Source of the DNA: Paenibacillus ihumii
GTDB lineage: Bacteria > Bacillota > Bacilli > Paenibacillales > Paenibacillaceae
Direction of reading: 5' to 3'
DNA length: 64,000 nt
NCBI RefSeq assembly: GCF_001403875.1
Contig: NZ_LN884299.1
Span: 2,728,117 to 2,792,116 of the forward strand
The position numbers and the translations under genes are program-made. The notes below the pieces were generated by a model. It made no database searches. It was given only the letters and a program-made list of their open reading frames with translations, and was not told the DNA's origin. This document shows, piece after piece, positions 1 to 8,868 of the stretch (its first letter is position 1; each line of letters begins with the position of its first letter).

Positions 1-47
1 TATATCATGCTGAGCATGTGGACGATACGGCCAGCGTCATGCAGTGA
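1..47 (+). CDS. possible C-terminal tail of an upstream gene
   Basis: The third forward frame is open from the window edge and ends at a TGA at 45-47, giving a short polar tail rich in His, Asp and Ala. A strong hairpin follows at once, as expected after a gene. The fragment is too short to identify, and the reading frame is the only support. Confidence 0.3.
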   Translation, partial: YHAEHVDDTASVMQ

Positions 48-63
48 AACACCGCGGCAAGCA

Positions 64-94
64 AAGAAGCCATGGCCTAAGGCCATGGCTTCTT
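64..94. terminator. perfect 14-bp hairpin, probable shared terminator
   Basis: Two 14-base arms (64-77 and 81-94) pair perfectly around a 3-base loop. The hairpin lies between a gene tail that seems to end at 47 and the alpha-galactosidase gene that ends at 104 on the opposite strand, so it can serve both. The following T tract is interrupted by C on either strand, which makes it a somewhat weak intrinsic terminator. Confidence 0.6.
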
Positions 95-103
95 CTTCAT
101 ATA

Positions 104-2302
104 TTAGGATTGCGCAACAGCTCTTAAATGCACAACTCTGCTCTCAAAATCGCCGCGAATCGAAGTAATCGGCAGTCCGGCTCCCATCAAGCGGTCGCCG
201 CCGTATATCGTATCCGTATCTCCCAGCCGATAATCCAGCATCGGGTCAAGGCCTTCCAGCCTCACTCGCTTGAGCGGCGCATTCGGCTCGGCAAGTACAT
301 GGAAGTAGAACAGCAGCGCTTCCCTCTGGTCCTCGCTGACGAACATCCAAGCAGTCTCATTGCCCTCGAAAGGACTCAGCAAACGATACATTTCACCCTG
401 TTGGACCAATCCGCGAATTTCCTTGTAGCTTGCGATCTGCGCCTTGGCGATTTCCACCTCTTCCGGCGTAAACGTCGTCAAATCAAGCTCATAGCCGAAG
501 TTGCCGGACATCGCAACATCTCCGCGGAATTCCAGGGAGGTACTGCGGCCGACCTGATGGTTCGGCACCGCCGACACATGAGCGCCCATCGTGGAGACCG
601 GGTAGACCATGCTCGTGCCGTATTGGATTTTCAGGCGCTCCACGCCATCGGTATCGTCGCTCGTCCAGGTTTGCGGCATGTAATAGAGCATTCCCGGATC
701 GAACCGCCCTCCCCCGCCGGAGCAGCTCTCGAACAGAATATGCGGGAACCCGCTGGTCAAGCGCTCCAGCAATTCGTACAGACCCAGAATATACCGGTGG
801 GCCGTCTCGCTCTGCCGATCGGCGGAGCTAAGCGCGGATCCGATCTCCGTCATGTTGCGGTTCATATCCCATTTAATATATGAAATCGGCACATTCGTAA
901 AAATATCGCTCAACCGCTCATACAGGTACTCCCGTACGTCCGCCCGCGACATATCGAGGATCAGCTGATCGCGCGCTTCGGTTCTGCGGCGGTTCGGAAC
1001 ATGGAGGCACCAGTCCGGATGAGAACGGTACAAATCGCTGTCTGGAGAAATCATCTCCGGCTCGAACCATAGGCCGAACTGGAGACCCGTCCGCTTCACC
1101 CGCTCCGCCAAATCCTTCAAGCCGTCAGGCAGCTTGCGGCGATCCTCAATCCAGTCGCCCAGCGAGCAGTTGTCGGAATCCCGCTTGCCGAACCAGCCAT
1201 CATCCAGCACGAACAGCTCGATGCCGAGCTCCCCGCCCTTCTTCGCAATCGCCTCGATCTTGTCGGCATTGAAATCGAAATACGTCGCCTCCCAGTTATT
1301 GACGAGAATCGGACGCTCGAGATCCCGGTGTACGCCGCGGCACAATCTGGTACGGTACAGCTTATGGAATGTACGGGACATCCCTCCGAGCCCTGTGGCG
1401 GAATAGACCAGCACCGCCTCCGGCGTCTGGAAAGTCTCGCCCGGCTCAAGCTTCCAGGAGAAGTCAAAGGGATTGATGCCCAGCGACACGCGCGTCGTTC
1501 CGAATTGATCCACTTCAGCCTCCGCGGCAAAATTTCCGCTGTAAATCAAGCTGAAGCCGTACACCTCGCCCTGGCGCTCATTCGCTTCGGGACGGAGCAG
1601 CGCCAGGAAAGGATTGAACTGGTGGGAGCTTGCTCCCCTGCGGCTGCTGATGCCCGTTACTCCCGGCGCCAGCACCCTCCGCTGGATATGGCGCTCCCTC
1701 GCCCACGCGCCGGACAAATACAGCGCATCATAGCGGGAATCCGGCAGGTCAATCGAGGCGCTGAAGGCCCGCTCCAGCTGCACCGGCTCTCCCGACGCGT
1801 TCGACAGCTTGGCCGATCTTGCAATCGCGCTGAATTGCTCGAACACCGTGTAATACAGCGTGACGGTCAATCCCGCCTGGGCATCATGCAGCATCAGCTC
1901 CAGCGTCTCCGCCTCGCTCTCCCGCTCGGTATAAGTCGCCGGAAGGCCCTCCAGCGCCGGCTTTCCAGCTGTAATACGGTGCGATTGATAGGCCAGCTCG
2001 GTAATGCGGGTTCCGTTGTGCAGCTTGACCTGGTAGGCCGGATTCCGGAAATCGCTCGTACCATACTGCGGGTACTCCTGCGGCAGTGTATCCAGCGAAA
2101 TCGTCTTGTCGTCCGGAAAAGGGTTCGGGCTGAACGAGGAGCGCTCCACCCTGTAAAGCAGATCCTTCAAATTGCTTCCTTGACGAAGCTGCGGGCCAAA
2201 ATATACATGTGCAGGCAAGCCCCGCACGAGTTGAATTACGTAACTGGTTTGGTGCGATTGCAAGTGAAAAACACCTGAGGCTTCGTCATAGTAAATAGGC
2301 AT
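104..2302 (-). CDS. alpha-galactosidase, glycoside hydrolase family 36
   Basis: This 732-residue protein should remove terminal alpha-1,6-linked galactose from melibiose, raffinose-type sugars or galactomannan side chains. It has the length and layout of bacterial GH36 enzymes: N-terminal beta-supersandwich, central (beta/alpha)8 barrel and C-terminal beta domain. The catalytic nucleophile is Asp479 in KWDMNR and the acid/base is the Asp pair near residue 549 in TSDDTDG. The CSGGGGRFD loop (about 527-535) and LDDGW (367-371) are also typical. There is no signal peptide, so it acts inside the cell. The start follows an AGGAGG site at 7-base spacing. No sugar transporter or regulator adjoins it in the window. 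Confidence 0.95.
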   Translation of the reverse strand: MPIYYDEASGVFHLQSHQTSYVIQLVRGLPAHVYFGPQLRQGSNLKDLLYRVERSSFSPNPFPDDKTISLDTLPQEYPQYGTSDFRNPAYQVKLHNGTRITELAYQSHRITAGKPALEGLPATYTERESEAETLELMLHDAQAGLTVTLYYTVFEQFSAIARSAKLSNASGEPVQLERAFSASIDLPDSRYDALYLSGAWARERHIQRRVLAPGVTGISSRRGASSHQFNPFLALLRPEANERQGEVYGFSLIYSGNFAAEAEVDQFGTTRVSLGINPFDFSWKLEPGETFQTPEAVLVYSATGLGGMSRTFHKLYRTRLCRGVHRDLERPILVNNWEATYFDFNADKIEAIAKKGGELGIELFVLDDGWFGKRDSDNCSLGDWIEDRRKLPDGLKDLAERVKRTGLQFGLWFEPEMISPDSDLYRSHPDWCLHVPNRRRTEARDQLILDMSRADVREYLYERLSDIFTNVPISYIKWDMNRNMTEIGSALSSADRQSETAHRYILGLYELLERLTSGFPHILFESCSGGGGRFDPGMLYYMPQTWTSDDTDGVERLKIQYGTSMVYPVSTMGAHVSAVPNHQVGRSTSLEFRGDVAMSGNFGYELDLTTFTPEEVEIAKAQIASYKEIRGLVQQGEMYRLLSPFEGNETAWMFVSEDQREALLFYFHVLAEPNAPLKRVRLEGLDPMLDYRLGDTDTIYGGDRLMGAGLPITSIRGDFESRVVHLRAVAQS

Positions 2303-2354
2303 TCTATATCCTCCTAATCAATAGCTGATACCATGTATTCTACTATGTTCTCCC

Positions 2355-2366
2355 GGTTACGTAACG
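2355..2366. promoter_or_regulatory. short palindrome upstream of the alpha-galactosidase gene
   Basis: A GTTACGTAAC palindrome sits about 55 bases upstream of the alpha-galactosidase start. It could be an operator for a sugar-responsive regulator. It does not fit the cre consensus, and only its symmetry and position support it. Confidence 0.3.
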
Positions 2367-2419
2367 TCAGTAAAGTGATATTTTATATGGATTTTTGTGT
2401 CCTAATTTCAAGCTAGCAC

Positions 2420-3526
2420 TCAGTCTCTGTTATCTACATTGCGCAAATCGGCCTGATCGTTCAAAGCATCTGTCTGATTATCCTGCATGGCTTCGGCTGG
2501 CGGATTGACTGTATTTTTGCGCTGAAGGCGATACTCCCTTGCTCTCTTTAGCCGCTTACGGTGAACGATCCAGACCGGTGCGGCAATGAGGCCGATGAGC
2601 AGAAATACCGGCAGGGCTCCAGACAAAATAACGATGAGCCAGCCGAGCACCTCCGATATCGCTTTCAGGCTGCCATCCAGGGCGTTCAACGCCCGATGCC
2701 CCAGCGGCTGGGTTCCTTTGACTTGGCCGGGCTGCTTCGATTCCGGCTGATATAAACGAATCTCGACCGTGGAATAGGCTACGTTCTGGTCTATATAGCG
2801 CATCCGCCCGCGGATTTGTTCGATTTCTGTCTGAATCCGCTCCAGCTCATTCGCGAACTCGACCATCTGACTGGTCTTTGTGGCATCCTTCAGGAACTGC
2901 AAATACCTGGACTCCATCGCCTGCTTTACCTTAAGCCTCGATTCCAAATCGACATACTCCTCGGAGACATCCTGTCCCTGCATGCTTCGCTGCAGCGATT
3001 CATGCTCAAGCTTCTCCAGACGGTCCAGGAAGGAAGAGAATCCGGAGGACGGGATCTTCAGGATGATCGTTCCGCCCTGCTCATGCTGAGACTGGTTCTC
3101 GGTAAATTCCACGATGTAGCCGCCCGACAGGGCCGCCAAATTCCGCACTTCGGATTGGGCCTTGCCGTAGTCCTTCACTTCCATTACAACATTCGCCCGG
3201 TAAATCAGCTTCTTATTCAGCCCGGCCTGAGCATCGGCAGCCTGCATGCCCGGGCTTCCTGATGCTGCCAGAACGTCGGCGGCTTGCGGAATGGACGTGC
3301 TCTCCAGTGCAGACGTTCCCCCGCTGGCTGCAGCCGGTGCGCTCTGTTCGCTCGCGGTGTTCTTGGCATCCGCGCTGATGCTCAGGGATTCCGTACTCCC
3401 TGCAGCCCCGCTGTCCGCCTGGCTATCGGCTGCCCGGCCGGCGTCTCCCGGGCTTCCGCACCCAGCCAGCAGCAGGCTCGCTGCCACCACACCGGCGCAT
3501 AGTATCATTTTCCACTTTTTAATCAT
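2420..3526 (-). CDS. DUF4349 membrane-anchored lipoprotein
   Basis: The protein has about 368 residues and begins with a lipoprotein signal (hydrophobic stretch, then LLAGCG). A Ser/Ala-rich linker follows, then a DUF4349 domain with a predicted coiled coil and a C-terminal transmembrane helix ending in a basic tail (HRKRLKRAR). It is therefore probably tethered at both ends, with the domain outside the cell. DUF4349 has no established function; envelope sensing or scaffolding is only a guess. The frame stays open 42 codons further upstream, but the ATG at 3526 has the AAAGGGGG site and starts directly at the signal peptide. Confidence 0.85.
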   Translation of the reverse strand: MIKKWKMILCAGVVAASLLLAGCGSPGDAGRAADSQADSGAAGSTESLSISADAKNTASEQSAPAAASGGTSALESTSIPQAADVLAASGSPGMQAADAQAGLNKKLIYRANVVMEVKDYGKAQSEVRNLAALSGGYIVEFTENQSQHEQGGTIILKIPSSGFSSFLDRLEKLEHESLQRSMQGQDVSEEYVDLESRLKVKQAMESRYLQFLKDATKTSQMVEFANELERIQTEIEQIRGRMRYIDQNVAYSTVEIRLYQPESKQPGQVKGTQPLGHRALNALDGSLKAISEVLGWLIVILSGALPVFLLIGLIAAPVWIVHRKRLKRAREYRLQRKNTVNPPAEAMQDNQTDALNDQADLRNVDNRD

Positions 3527-3685
3527 TCTATAACCCCCTTTGCACCATCGACGCTTCCATTGTCTGGAAGGTTGCAGGGCTGTAGAATAAAAAAAGTTTT
3601 CTCGTACATCGGACGTACTTTTGTCTTTAACAGACCGGTGGTGACCAAACACGCTCCCTATCTGCCTTTTACGCTGAGCATGAAT

Positions 3686-3920
3686 TGCGGATTTCTTGTA
3701 CTAGCCTGGGACTAAACGCGGACTTCTGGTTCTGGCCGGGCATTAAGCGCGGACTTCTTGTTTTAGCCGGGCACCAGCCGCGGAGTTCTTGTTCTAGCTG
3801 GGCATCAAGTGCGGAGTTCTTGTTCTAGCTGGGTATCAAGCGCGGAGTTCTCGTTCTAGCTGGGTATCAAGCGCGGACTTCTCGTTCTAGCTGGGTATCA
3901 AGCGCGGACTTCTCGTTCTA
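3686..3920. repeat. 31-bp tandem repeat array, about 7.5 units
   Basis: Units of the type GCGGACTTCTTGTTCTAGCT plus GGGTATCAAGC recur exactly every 31 bases, with starts at 3686, 3717, 3748, 3779, 3810, 3841, 3872 and 3903. The units are contiguous, with no spacers between them. Divergence is highest at the low-coordinate end, and the units from 3810 on are nearly identical. The period is not a multiple of three, so the array is not coding. It lies in the 850-base gap upstream of the DUF4349 gene. The rest of that gap (3921-4180) is AT-rich and contains scattered AAATGGATTT motifs but no gene that I can see. Confidence 0.9.
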
Positions 3921-4180
3921 AATGGATTTATAGTAGTTAGTTTCTGCAGCAAAGAAAGAAAAGTAGATTTAAATGGATTTTATGTCGTTAGTAAGAAGAA
4001 GGATCGTTATCCTTGGCGGGATTCTTGGTTTTAGGTACATTAAATCCATTCAATCCCCTGAAACATTCGTTTTGAGCATAATTTAATACATGAATTCCAT
4101 TTAGTGCTCGGACAGCCTATGTCCAACAGTTAAGTAATATAAGGTGAGCTACATAAAATCGGCTGCAGGAAGGGAGATTT

Positions 4181-4282
4181 GGATTCCACAAAATAGGTTC
4201 ACACAAAATAGGTTCACACAAAATGGATTCCACAGAAATGGATTCCACAGAAATGGATTTACAGAAATGGATTCCGCAGAAC
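4181..4282. repeat. 14/15-bp tandem repeat array, 7 units
   Basis: Seven units resembling GGATTCCACAGAAAT follow one another (4181, 4196, 4211, 4225, 4240, 4255, 4269), alternating between 14 and 15 bases. A 70-codon open frame across them is a by-product of the repeat. The AAATGGATT core also occurs as single copies between 3921 and 4110. The array lies just beyond the 3' end of the DcuC-family gene. Confidence 0.85.
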
Positions 4283-4378
4283 GGATAACTTTCTCAAAAA
4301 AAGGCCGCCCCTCATCCATTTATGATGGCTTTTGGGACAGCCCCTTCCTACCTTGAATGATGCTGAATTTTTATTTAT

Positions 4379-5806
4379 TTAGAGAAAGATAACCATCGAC
4401 AAGACGAACATAAAGATCACGCCTGCGATCATTGGAACCGACGTTCTTTTCACAATCGCAATCGGGTCGGTCTTCACCGTACCGGCAACGATCAGCACGA
4501 CCGCCGCAACCGGAGATACCGCGCGGAACAGGTTGCCCGAGAGTCCCATCGGTACCGAGATTGCAATCGGGCTGATGCCCGCAGCATCGGCTAGCGGGAC
4601 CATCAGCGGCACCATGGCAAAGATCAGAGCCGTGCCGCTGCCGCTAAGGATAACGATCAGCGCCGTAATGGCTACCAGAACTAGCGGCAGAACGAAGTCC
4701 AGTCCGTTGCCTTGAATATTTTGCATCGATTGCTGAAGCGCATCCACCAAGCCGATGGATTTAAGTCCTGTAACAAAGACGGAAGCCGCAACCAGCAGGG
4801 CGACGATCGGAACCGCTCCGCCCATTCCTTTAAAGAAGGATTCCGTTTTATCGAGCATGCTTCTGTCGCCTTTATGGCGAATAACTTCGCAAATGATGGC
4901 CAGCACGAACGATACCAGGGTAGCCACCTCTACACTGAGCTCGATGGCATTGCCCGTCGTAATCTGAATCGCGTAAGTTCCCAGCAGCAGGATAATCGGG
5001 AAGATCGGCAGGATCGCATATACCGTTTTGAACAGCTTGCCGCCTTGGATGACGATATCATCCTTGGAATCATGGCTCACTTCGCCTTCAACCTGCTGAT
5101 GGCTTGCCTTCTTGTCCATGCGCTTTTGCCAGAAGTAATGAACCAGGGCGATAAAGATCAAGGTCGGAATGGATACGACGGCATGATATCTGAATACATA
5201 GTCTGTTACCGACAGGTTGGCGAACATCGCATGCTTGGCTAGCTCCTGAGCAATGGCGACGTTGTCGCTGCCCAGCGGCGTAGGCACGATGGTGGCGGAT
5301 GTAGCGATGACCGCTGCTGCGGAAAGCGCTGACATGCCGGCTTTTCTTAAGATCGGAAACAGGGTTGCCAGCAAAATAATCGCCAGGTTAGAAGCACTCG
5401 GAATAACGAGAGACAACAGATTGCCCAGCAAAAATACGATTGGCACCAGGATATAGGCCGATTTGATTTTGGAAATAGGCTTCGTTAAAGCATTGACCGT
5501 TACTTCATTCGCTCCAATGGAGGACATATAGGCGGTGTAGCCTCCAAGCAGGAGGATGATGAAGCCCGCAGCCGTAAAGGTCTGCTTGAATTGGGTAACG
5601 ATGACCTGGAGCGGATCCAGCCATATGGAGCCTGTCGATGCAAAATCCTTGACGGCAATCTCGTTGCCCATAGCTGTAGCGACCAGGATCAGGATGATCC
5701 CCATCAGGAAAAGCGTGATTTTGATATCCATCTTCTTGATTAACATGTAAATAACGATAAGTACAGCTATAATCGCTGAGCCGTACATGACTAAATTAGA
5801 CCCCAT
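4379..5806 (-). CDS. DcuC/YfcC-type anion transporter
   Basis: This polytopic membrane protein of about 475 residues has roughly 12 hydrophobic segments. Features shared with the anaerobic C4-dicarboxylate carrier DcuC include an SIGANE motif after the second helix pair, a serine-rich re-entrant region near SLVIPSASN, the HYFWQKRMDKK loop, and FxxVKRTSVP near the C-terminus. It is last in an operon with a nucleoside hydrolase and a ribokinase. Its real substrate may therefore be a nucleoside or a product of nucleoside breakdown rather than a dicarboxylate; that is inference. The ATG at 5806 has an AGGGAGGAAC site, while an upstream in-frame ATG lacks one. Confidence 0.8.
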   Translation of the reverse strand: MGSNLVMYGSAIIAVLIVIYMLIKKMDIKITLFLMGIILILVATAMGNEIAVKDFASTGSIWLDPLQVIVTQFKQTFTAAGFIILLLGGYTAYMSSIGANEVTVNALTKPISKIKSAYILVPIVFLLGNLLSLVIPSASNLAIILLATLFPILRKAGMSALSAAAVIATSATIVPTPLGSDNVAIAQELAKHAMFANLSVTDYVFRYHAVVSIPTLIFIALVHYFWQKRMDKKASHQQVEGEVSHDSKDDIVIQGGKLFKTVYAILPIFPIILLLGTYAIQITTGNAIELSVEVATLVSFVLAIICEVIRHKGDRSMLDKTESFFKGMGGAVPIVALLVAASVFVTGLKSIGLVDALQQSMQNIQGNGLDFVLPLVLVAITALIVILSGSGTALIFAMVPLMVPLADAAGISPIAISVPMGLSGNLFRAVSPVAAVVLIVAGTVKTDPIAIVKRTSVPMIAGVIFMFVLSMVIFL

Positions 5807-5910
5807 AGCGATGTTCCTCCCTAAGATGCAGATTGTGAGTGCTGATAACAATACAGTTCAGATGCAATTCAAATGCAGATCAAAGCAGTTATACTCAAAG
5901 CAGATCAGAT

Positions 5911-5950
5911 GCGGTCAGTTGCGGTCAGTTGCGGTCAGTTGCGGTCAGTT
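5911..5950. repeat. 10-bp direct repeat, 4 perfect copies
   Basis: GCGGTCAGTT occurs four times head to tail, flanked by decayed copies (GCAGTCCGGTCAG, GATGCGGTCAG). The array sits in the roughly 230-base gap between the nucleoside hydrolase stop and the DcuC-family start, inside a presumed operon. Confidence 0.9.
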
Positions 5951-6033
5951 GCAGTCCGGTCAGATCGATACAGGCCAGATGCGGTCAGGAACTGATTCTT
6001 AAATATGGAGGCGCAGCGGACCCAAGGTTCAGC

Positions 6034-6954
6034 TTAGTTGCACTTGCTCAAGCCTTCCATGAACCATGTTTTGAACATTTGCGGATCGATATCGACGCAT
6101 ACTTTGGCGTTGTTGGCTTGTCCCAGGTATCCTTTCAAGTCAACGACGGTGCAGCCCGAGGTCAAGGAGCCATTCGTCTCTACGTCCACGAACGTATCCA
6201 CCACCGTGAACATTTCAGGCTGAAGGAGATAAGCGAGCGCGGAGCTGTCATACATCTTCAATCCAGTCTTCATGCTTCCGCCTCTATACTTCTGGAACAG
6301 CTGGTAGATCATTCTTCCCGTCTCGTTCATGTCTTTCAGCTGCTCGCTGTCTTCCGGGTATACAAGCGCTTTCCAACCAACGTCAAGCCCGACCATGACG
6401 ATAGGCAGATTGCTACGGAACACAATTTTGGCCGCTTCCGGATCAGCGTAAATATTGAATTCAGCCATGACTCCGGCATTGCCCCGGCCCGTTGATCCGC
6501 CCATAAGCACGATCTCGGCAATTTTCTCTTTTACTTCCGGATACATTTTCAGCAGAAGCGCGGCATTTGTCAGAGGCCCGATCAGAACCAAGGTCATCGG
6601 CTGCTCGCTTTCCATAATGACCCGGTACATGGCATTGACCGCATTCTCCTTCAACAGGAGCTCCTTCGTGGGTTCTTCAAAATCATAGCCGTCCATACCA
6701 GTAGAGCCGTGCACGTTGCTCGCATCAATCGGTTCTTTGATCAGCGGTCTGTCAGCGCCCATGGCCACCGGAATGTCCTTCTTGAAAAACTTCAGCAATT
6801 TCAGAGCGTTCTGCGTAACCTTATCCAAGCCCACGTTCCCAGCAACGGTAGTAATCAAGCGTACGTCCAGCTTCTCGCTGTACAAAGCAATCGCTAATGC
6901 AACTGCATCGTCAATTCCGGGATCGGTGTCAATAATAATCGGTCTTTTGTTCAT
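6034..6954 (-). CDS. inosine-uridine-type nucleoside hydrolase
   Basis: The 306-residue protein should cleave the N-glycosidic bond of ribonucleosides to give free base and ribose. The Asp-rich, calcium-binding N-terminal motif DTDPGIDDA is at residues 9-17, and the family's second conserved region (NIYADPEAA, about 166-174) is present. The length is normal for the IunH/RihA-B family. Its start overlaps the ribokinase stop by four bases (ATGA), a sign of translational coupling, and it is preceded by GGAGG. The order ribokinase then hydrolase implies that the ribose released is phosphorylated at once. The exact nucleoside preference cannot be read from the sequence. Confidence 0.93.
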   Translation of the reverse strand: MNKRPIIIDTDPGIDDAVALAIALYSEKLDVRLITTVAGNVGLDKVTQNALKLLKFFKKDIPVAMGADRPLIKEPIDASNVHGSTGMDGYDFEEPTKELLLKENAVNAMYRVIMESEQPMTLVLIGPLTNAALLLKMYPEVKEKIAEIVLMGGSTGRGNAGVMAEFNIYADPEAAKIVFRSNLPIVMVGLDVGWKALVYPEDSEQLKDMNETGRMIYQLFQKYRGGSMKTGLKMYDSSALAYLLQPEMFTVVDTFVDVETNGSLTSGCTVVDLKGYLGQANNAKVCVDIDPQMFKTWFMEGLSKCN

Positions 6955-7841
6955 TGGTTTCGTCCTCCTTGAATAAACTGTGCTACTTCTTCTTCAGTCG
7001 GCATTCCGGTCTGAGCCCCAAGCTTCGTGGTCGACAAGGCCGCAACGGCATTGCCGTATTCGCATGCAGCCTTCAGCGCCATTCCTTGGCTTAAAGCAAC
7101 GGCTAGTCCGCCATTAAAAGAATCCCCTGCTCCTGTCGTATCGACGACGTTGATATTATAGGCAGGAACATTCACCTCTTCGCCCGCCTCCAGGATCGAT
7201 ACGCCCTGGCTCCCCTTTGTAACGATCAGCTTGCCGCTGATGTCCTCGCCTTGAAGCTGCCGCTCCAGCACGATTTGCTCATGCTCGTTAGGCGTAAGAT
7301 AGTCGACCTGACGTATCAATTCTGCGGGCAGCTCCTGAATCGGAGCCGGGTTAAGAATGACGGTAACTCCGTGCTCTTTGGCAATTTCTACTGCACGTTG
7401 CACACCTTCCAATAGTATTTCCAATTGCACTAGGAGAATATCACTATCCGCGATAGCTTCCCGCTTGGATTCTACAAATGCAGCGGTTACATGATGATTA
7501 GCCGCCGGTACGACAATGATGCTGTTATCCTGGTTGTAAACGGTAATCGTAGCCGTGGCGGTATGATCTGTAACCGGTTCCACATCGGACACGTCAACAC
7601 CTTCATTTCTGAGGTGCTCAAGGATATCCTGACCGAAGCGGTCATTGCCGACGCAGCCAATCAAGCGAACATCCGCGCCAAGCCGTGCCGCTGCTACCGC
7701 TTGATTGGCCCCTTTTCCGCCGGGATTCATCTGAAACTGCTTGCCAAGGAGCGTTTCACCGATTTGAGGCACTTGGGTTGTTATGGTGACTAGGTCCATG
7801 TTGATGCTGCCAACAACAGTAATTTTTGGTTTCCGCTCCAT
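6951..7841 (-). CDS. rbsK: ribokinase
   Basis: This 296-residue PfkB-family sugar kinase phosphorylates ribose to ribose-5-phosphate with ATP. The substrate-binding signature GGKGANQA (about 42-49) and the C-terminal ATP/anion-hole signature DTTGAGDSFNGG (about 238-249), with the catalytic Asp, are both intact. It lies between the LacI-type regulator (16-base gap) and the nucleoside hydrolase (4-base overlap), so the three form one transcription unit. Its likely role is to use ribose released from nucleosides. Confidence 0.93.
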   Translation of the reverse strand: MERKPKITVVGSINMDLVTITTQVPQIGETLLGKQFQMNPGGKGANQAVAAARLGADVRLIGCVGNDRFGQDILEHLRNEGVDVSDVEPVTDHTATATITVYNQDNSIIVVPAANHHVTAAFVESKREAIADSDILLVQLEILLEGVQRAVEIAKEHGVTVILNPAPIQELPAELIRQVDYLTPNEHEQIVLERQLQGEDISGKLIVTKGSQGVSILEAGEEVNVPAYNINVVDTTGAGDSFNGGLAVALSQGMALKAACEYGNAVAALSTTKLGAQTGMPTEEEVAQFIQGGRNQ

Positions 7842-7856
7842 TCCTATCTCTCCTTC

Positions 7857-8837
7857 TTAGGTTGATTCTCTCTCTACAAGCGTTACGTCCAAAATAGTAT
7901 AGTTCGCCTGATCCATGCTCTGCTGCTGCTCCATGAAGCTCACCAGCATCTTGGTTGCTTTCTCTCCCAATTCATAAATGGGCTGCTCGATGGTCGTCAG
8001 CTCCGGCGTCGTCGCCTTGGACAGGCTGATACCGTCAAAGCCGATGATCGCTATGTCTTCAGGTACTTTTCTGCCCAGCTGATACGCCGCCTTAATCGCC
8101 CCGATCGCCATGATGTCATTCGCCGCAAAGATACCGTCAATATCCGGATGCCTTTGCAGCAGTTCCAGCGTCGCCTGAATGGATGACTGCATATCAAATT
8201 GACCATCCGCGATGTAGGTCTCGTCAAACCAAGGCTCCTGTCCGACGATTTCCATATAGCCTTCGCAGCGCTCCTCCGCATTGATTACACTGCTGTTTCC
8301 CTTGATATGGCCAATCCTGCGGCAGCCCTTGCTCTGCAAGAAGCGCGTTGCCATCATGGCCCCTTTCTTGTTCTCTACGACAATCGTCGGCAGGCCTTTG
8401 CTGATAACGCGGTCGATGCTGACCACTGGAATGTTCAGCTGCTCGATTTGCGTCGCTGTCAGCGTATTCGAAGAAACAATAATACCGTTTACATACTGCT
8501 GCTGCAGCACGTCCAGGTAGTTCTGCTCCTTCTTCCCATCTCCATCCGAATTGCAAAGAATTACATTGTACCCTAACTGAATTGCCGTATCTTCCACAGC
8601 TCTCGCGAGTTCAGGAAAGAAGGGGTTCGTAATATCAGGCACGATTAAGCCGATTGTGCTGGACTGCTTCTTGAACAGGCTCCTTGCTACCTCGTTCGGC
8701 TTGTAATTAAGCTCTTTAATCGCCTTCTCTACCTTCACCCTCGTATCCTGGCCAACATACCCGCTATTGTTCAGGACTCTGGACACAGTTGCTACAGATA
8801 CGCCTGCATGCTTGGCAACATCTTTGATTGAGATCAT
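7857..8837 (-). CDS. LacI/RbsR-family transcriptional regulator
   Basis: The 326-residue protein begins with a LacI helix-turn-helix (TIKDVA-like start, VATVSRVLNN, residues about 4-25) and the hinge helix region (PNEVARSL). A periplasmic-binding-protein-like effector domain follows (GLIVPDITNPFF onward). It is the first gene of the ribokinase, nucleoside hydrolase and transporter unit, so it most likely represses that unit and responds to ribose or a related sugar. A perfect operator-type palindrome lies 20 bases upstream, which points to autoregulation. Confidence 0.92.
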   Translation of the reverse strand: MISIKDVAKHAGVSVATVSRVLNNSGYVGQDTRVKVEKAIKELNYKPNEVARSLFKKQSSTIGLIVPDITNPFFPELARAVEDTAIQLGYNVILCNSDGDGKKEQNYLDVLQQQYVNGIIVSSNTLTATQIEQLNIPVVSIDRVISKGLPTIVVENKKGAMMATRFLQSKGCRRIGHIKGNSSVINAEERCEGYMEIVGQEPWFDETYIADGQFDMQSSIQATLELLQRHPDIDGIFAANDIMAIGAIKAAYQLGRKVPEDIAIIGFDGISLSKATTPELTTIEQPIYELGEKATKMLVSFMEQQQSMDQANYTILDVTLVEREST

Positions 8838-8856
8838 AATTTCACTCCACTCATAG

Positions 8857-8868
8857 GTAACCGGTTAC
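8857..8868. promoter_or_regulatory. LacI-family operator palindrome
   Basis: GTAACCGGTTAC is a perfect 12-base palindrome with the central CG typical of LacI/GalR-family operators. It lies directly upstream of the regulator gene and so is the best candidate operator for the whole ribose/nucleoside operon. Confidence 0.75.

Noticed and set aside
1328..2278. Long plus-strand frame of 316 codons opposite the alpha-galactosidase gene
   Set aside because: It is the mirror frame of a highly conserved GH36 gene; its product has no recognisable domain and is rich in Arg and Gln, as expected of an antisense shadow.
3686..3920. Possible CRISPR array
   Set aside because: The 31-bp units are contiguous without unique spacers, diverge gradually, and no cas gene is near.
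4144..4356. Open frame of 70 codons across the 14/15-bp repeat array
   Set aside because: The frame exists only because the repeat lacks stops; the composition is repeat-driven, unit length alternates between 14 and 15 bases, and there is no ribosome binding site.
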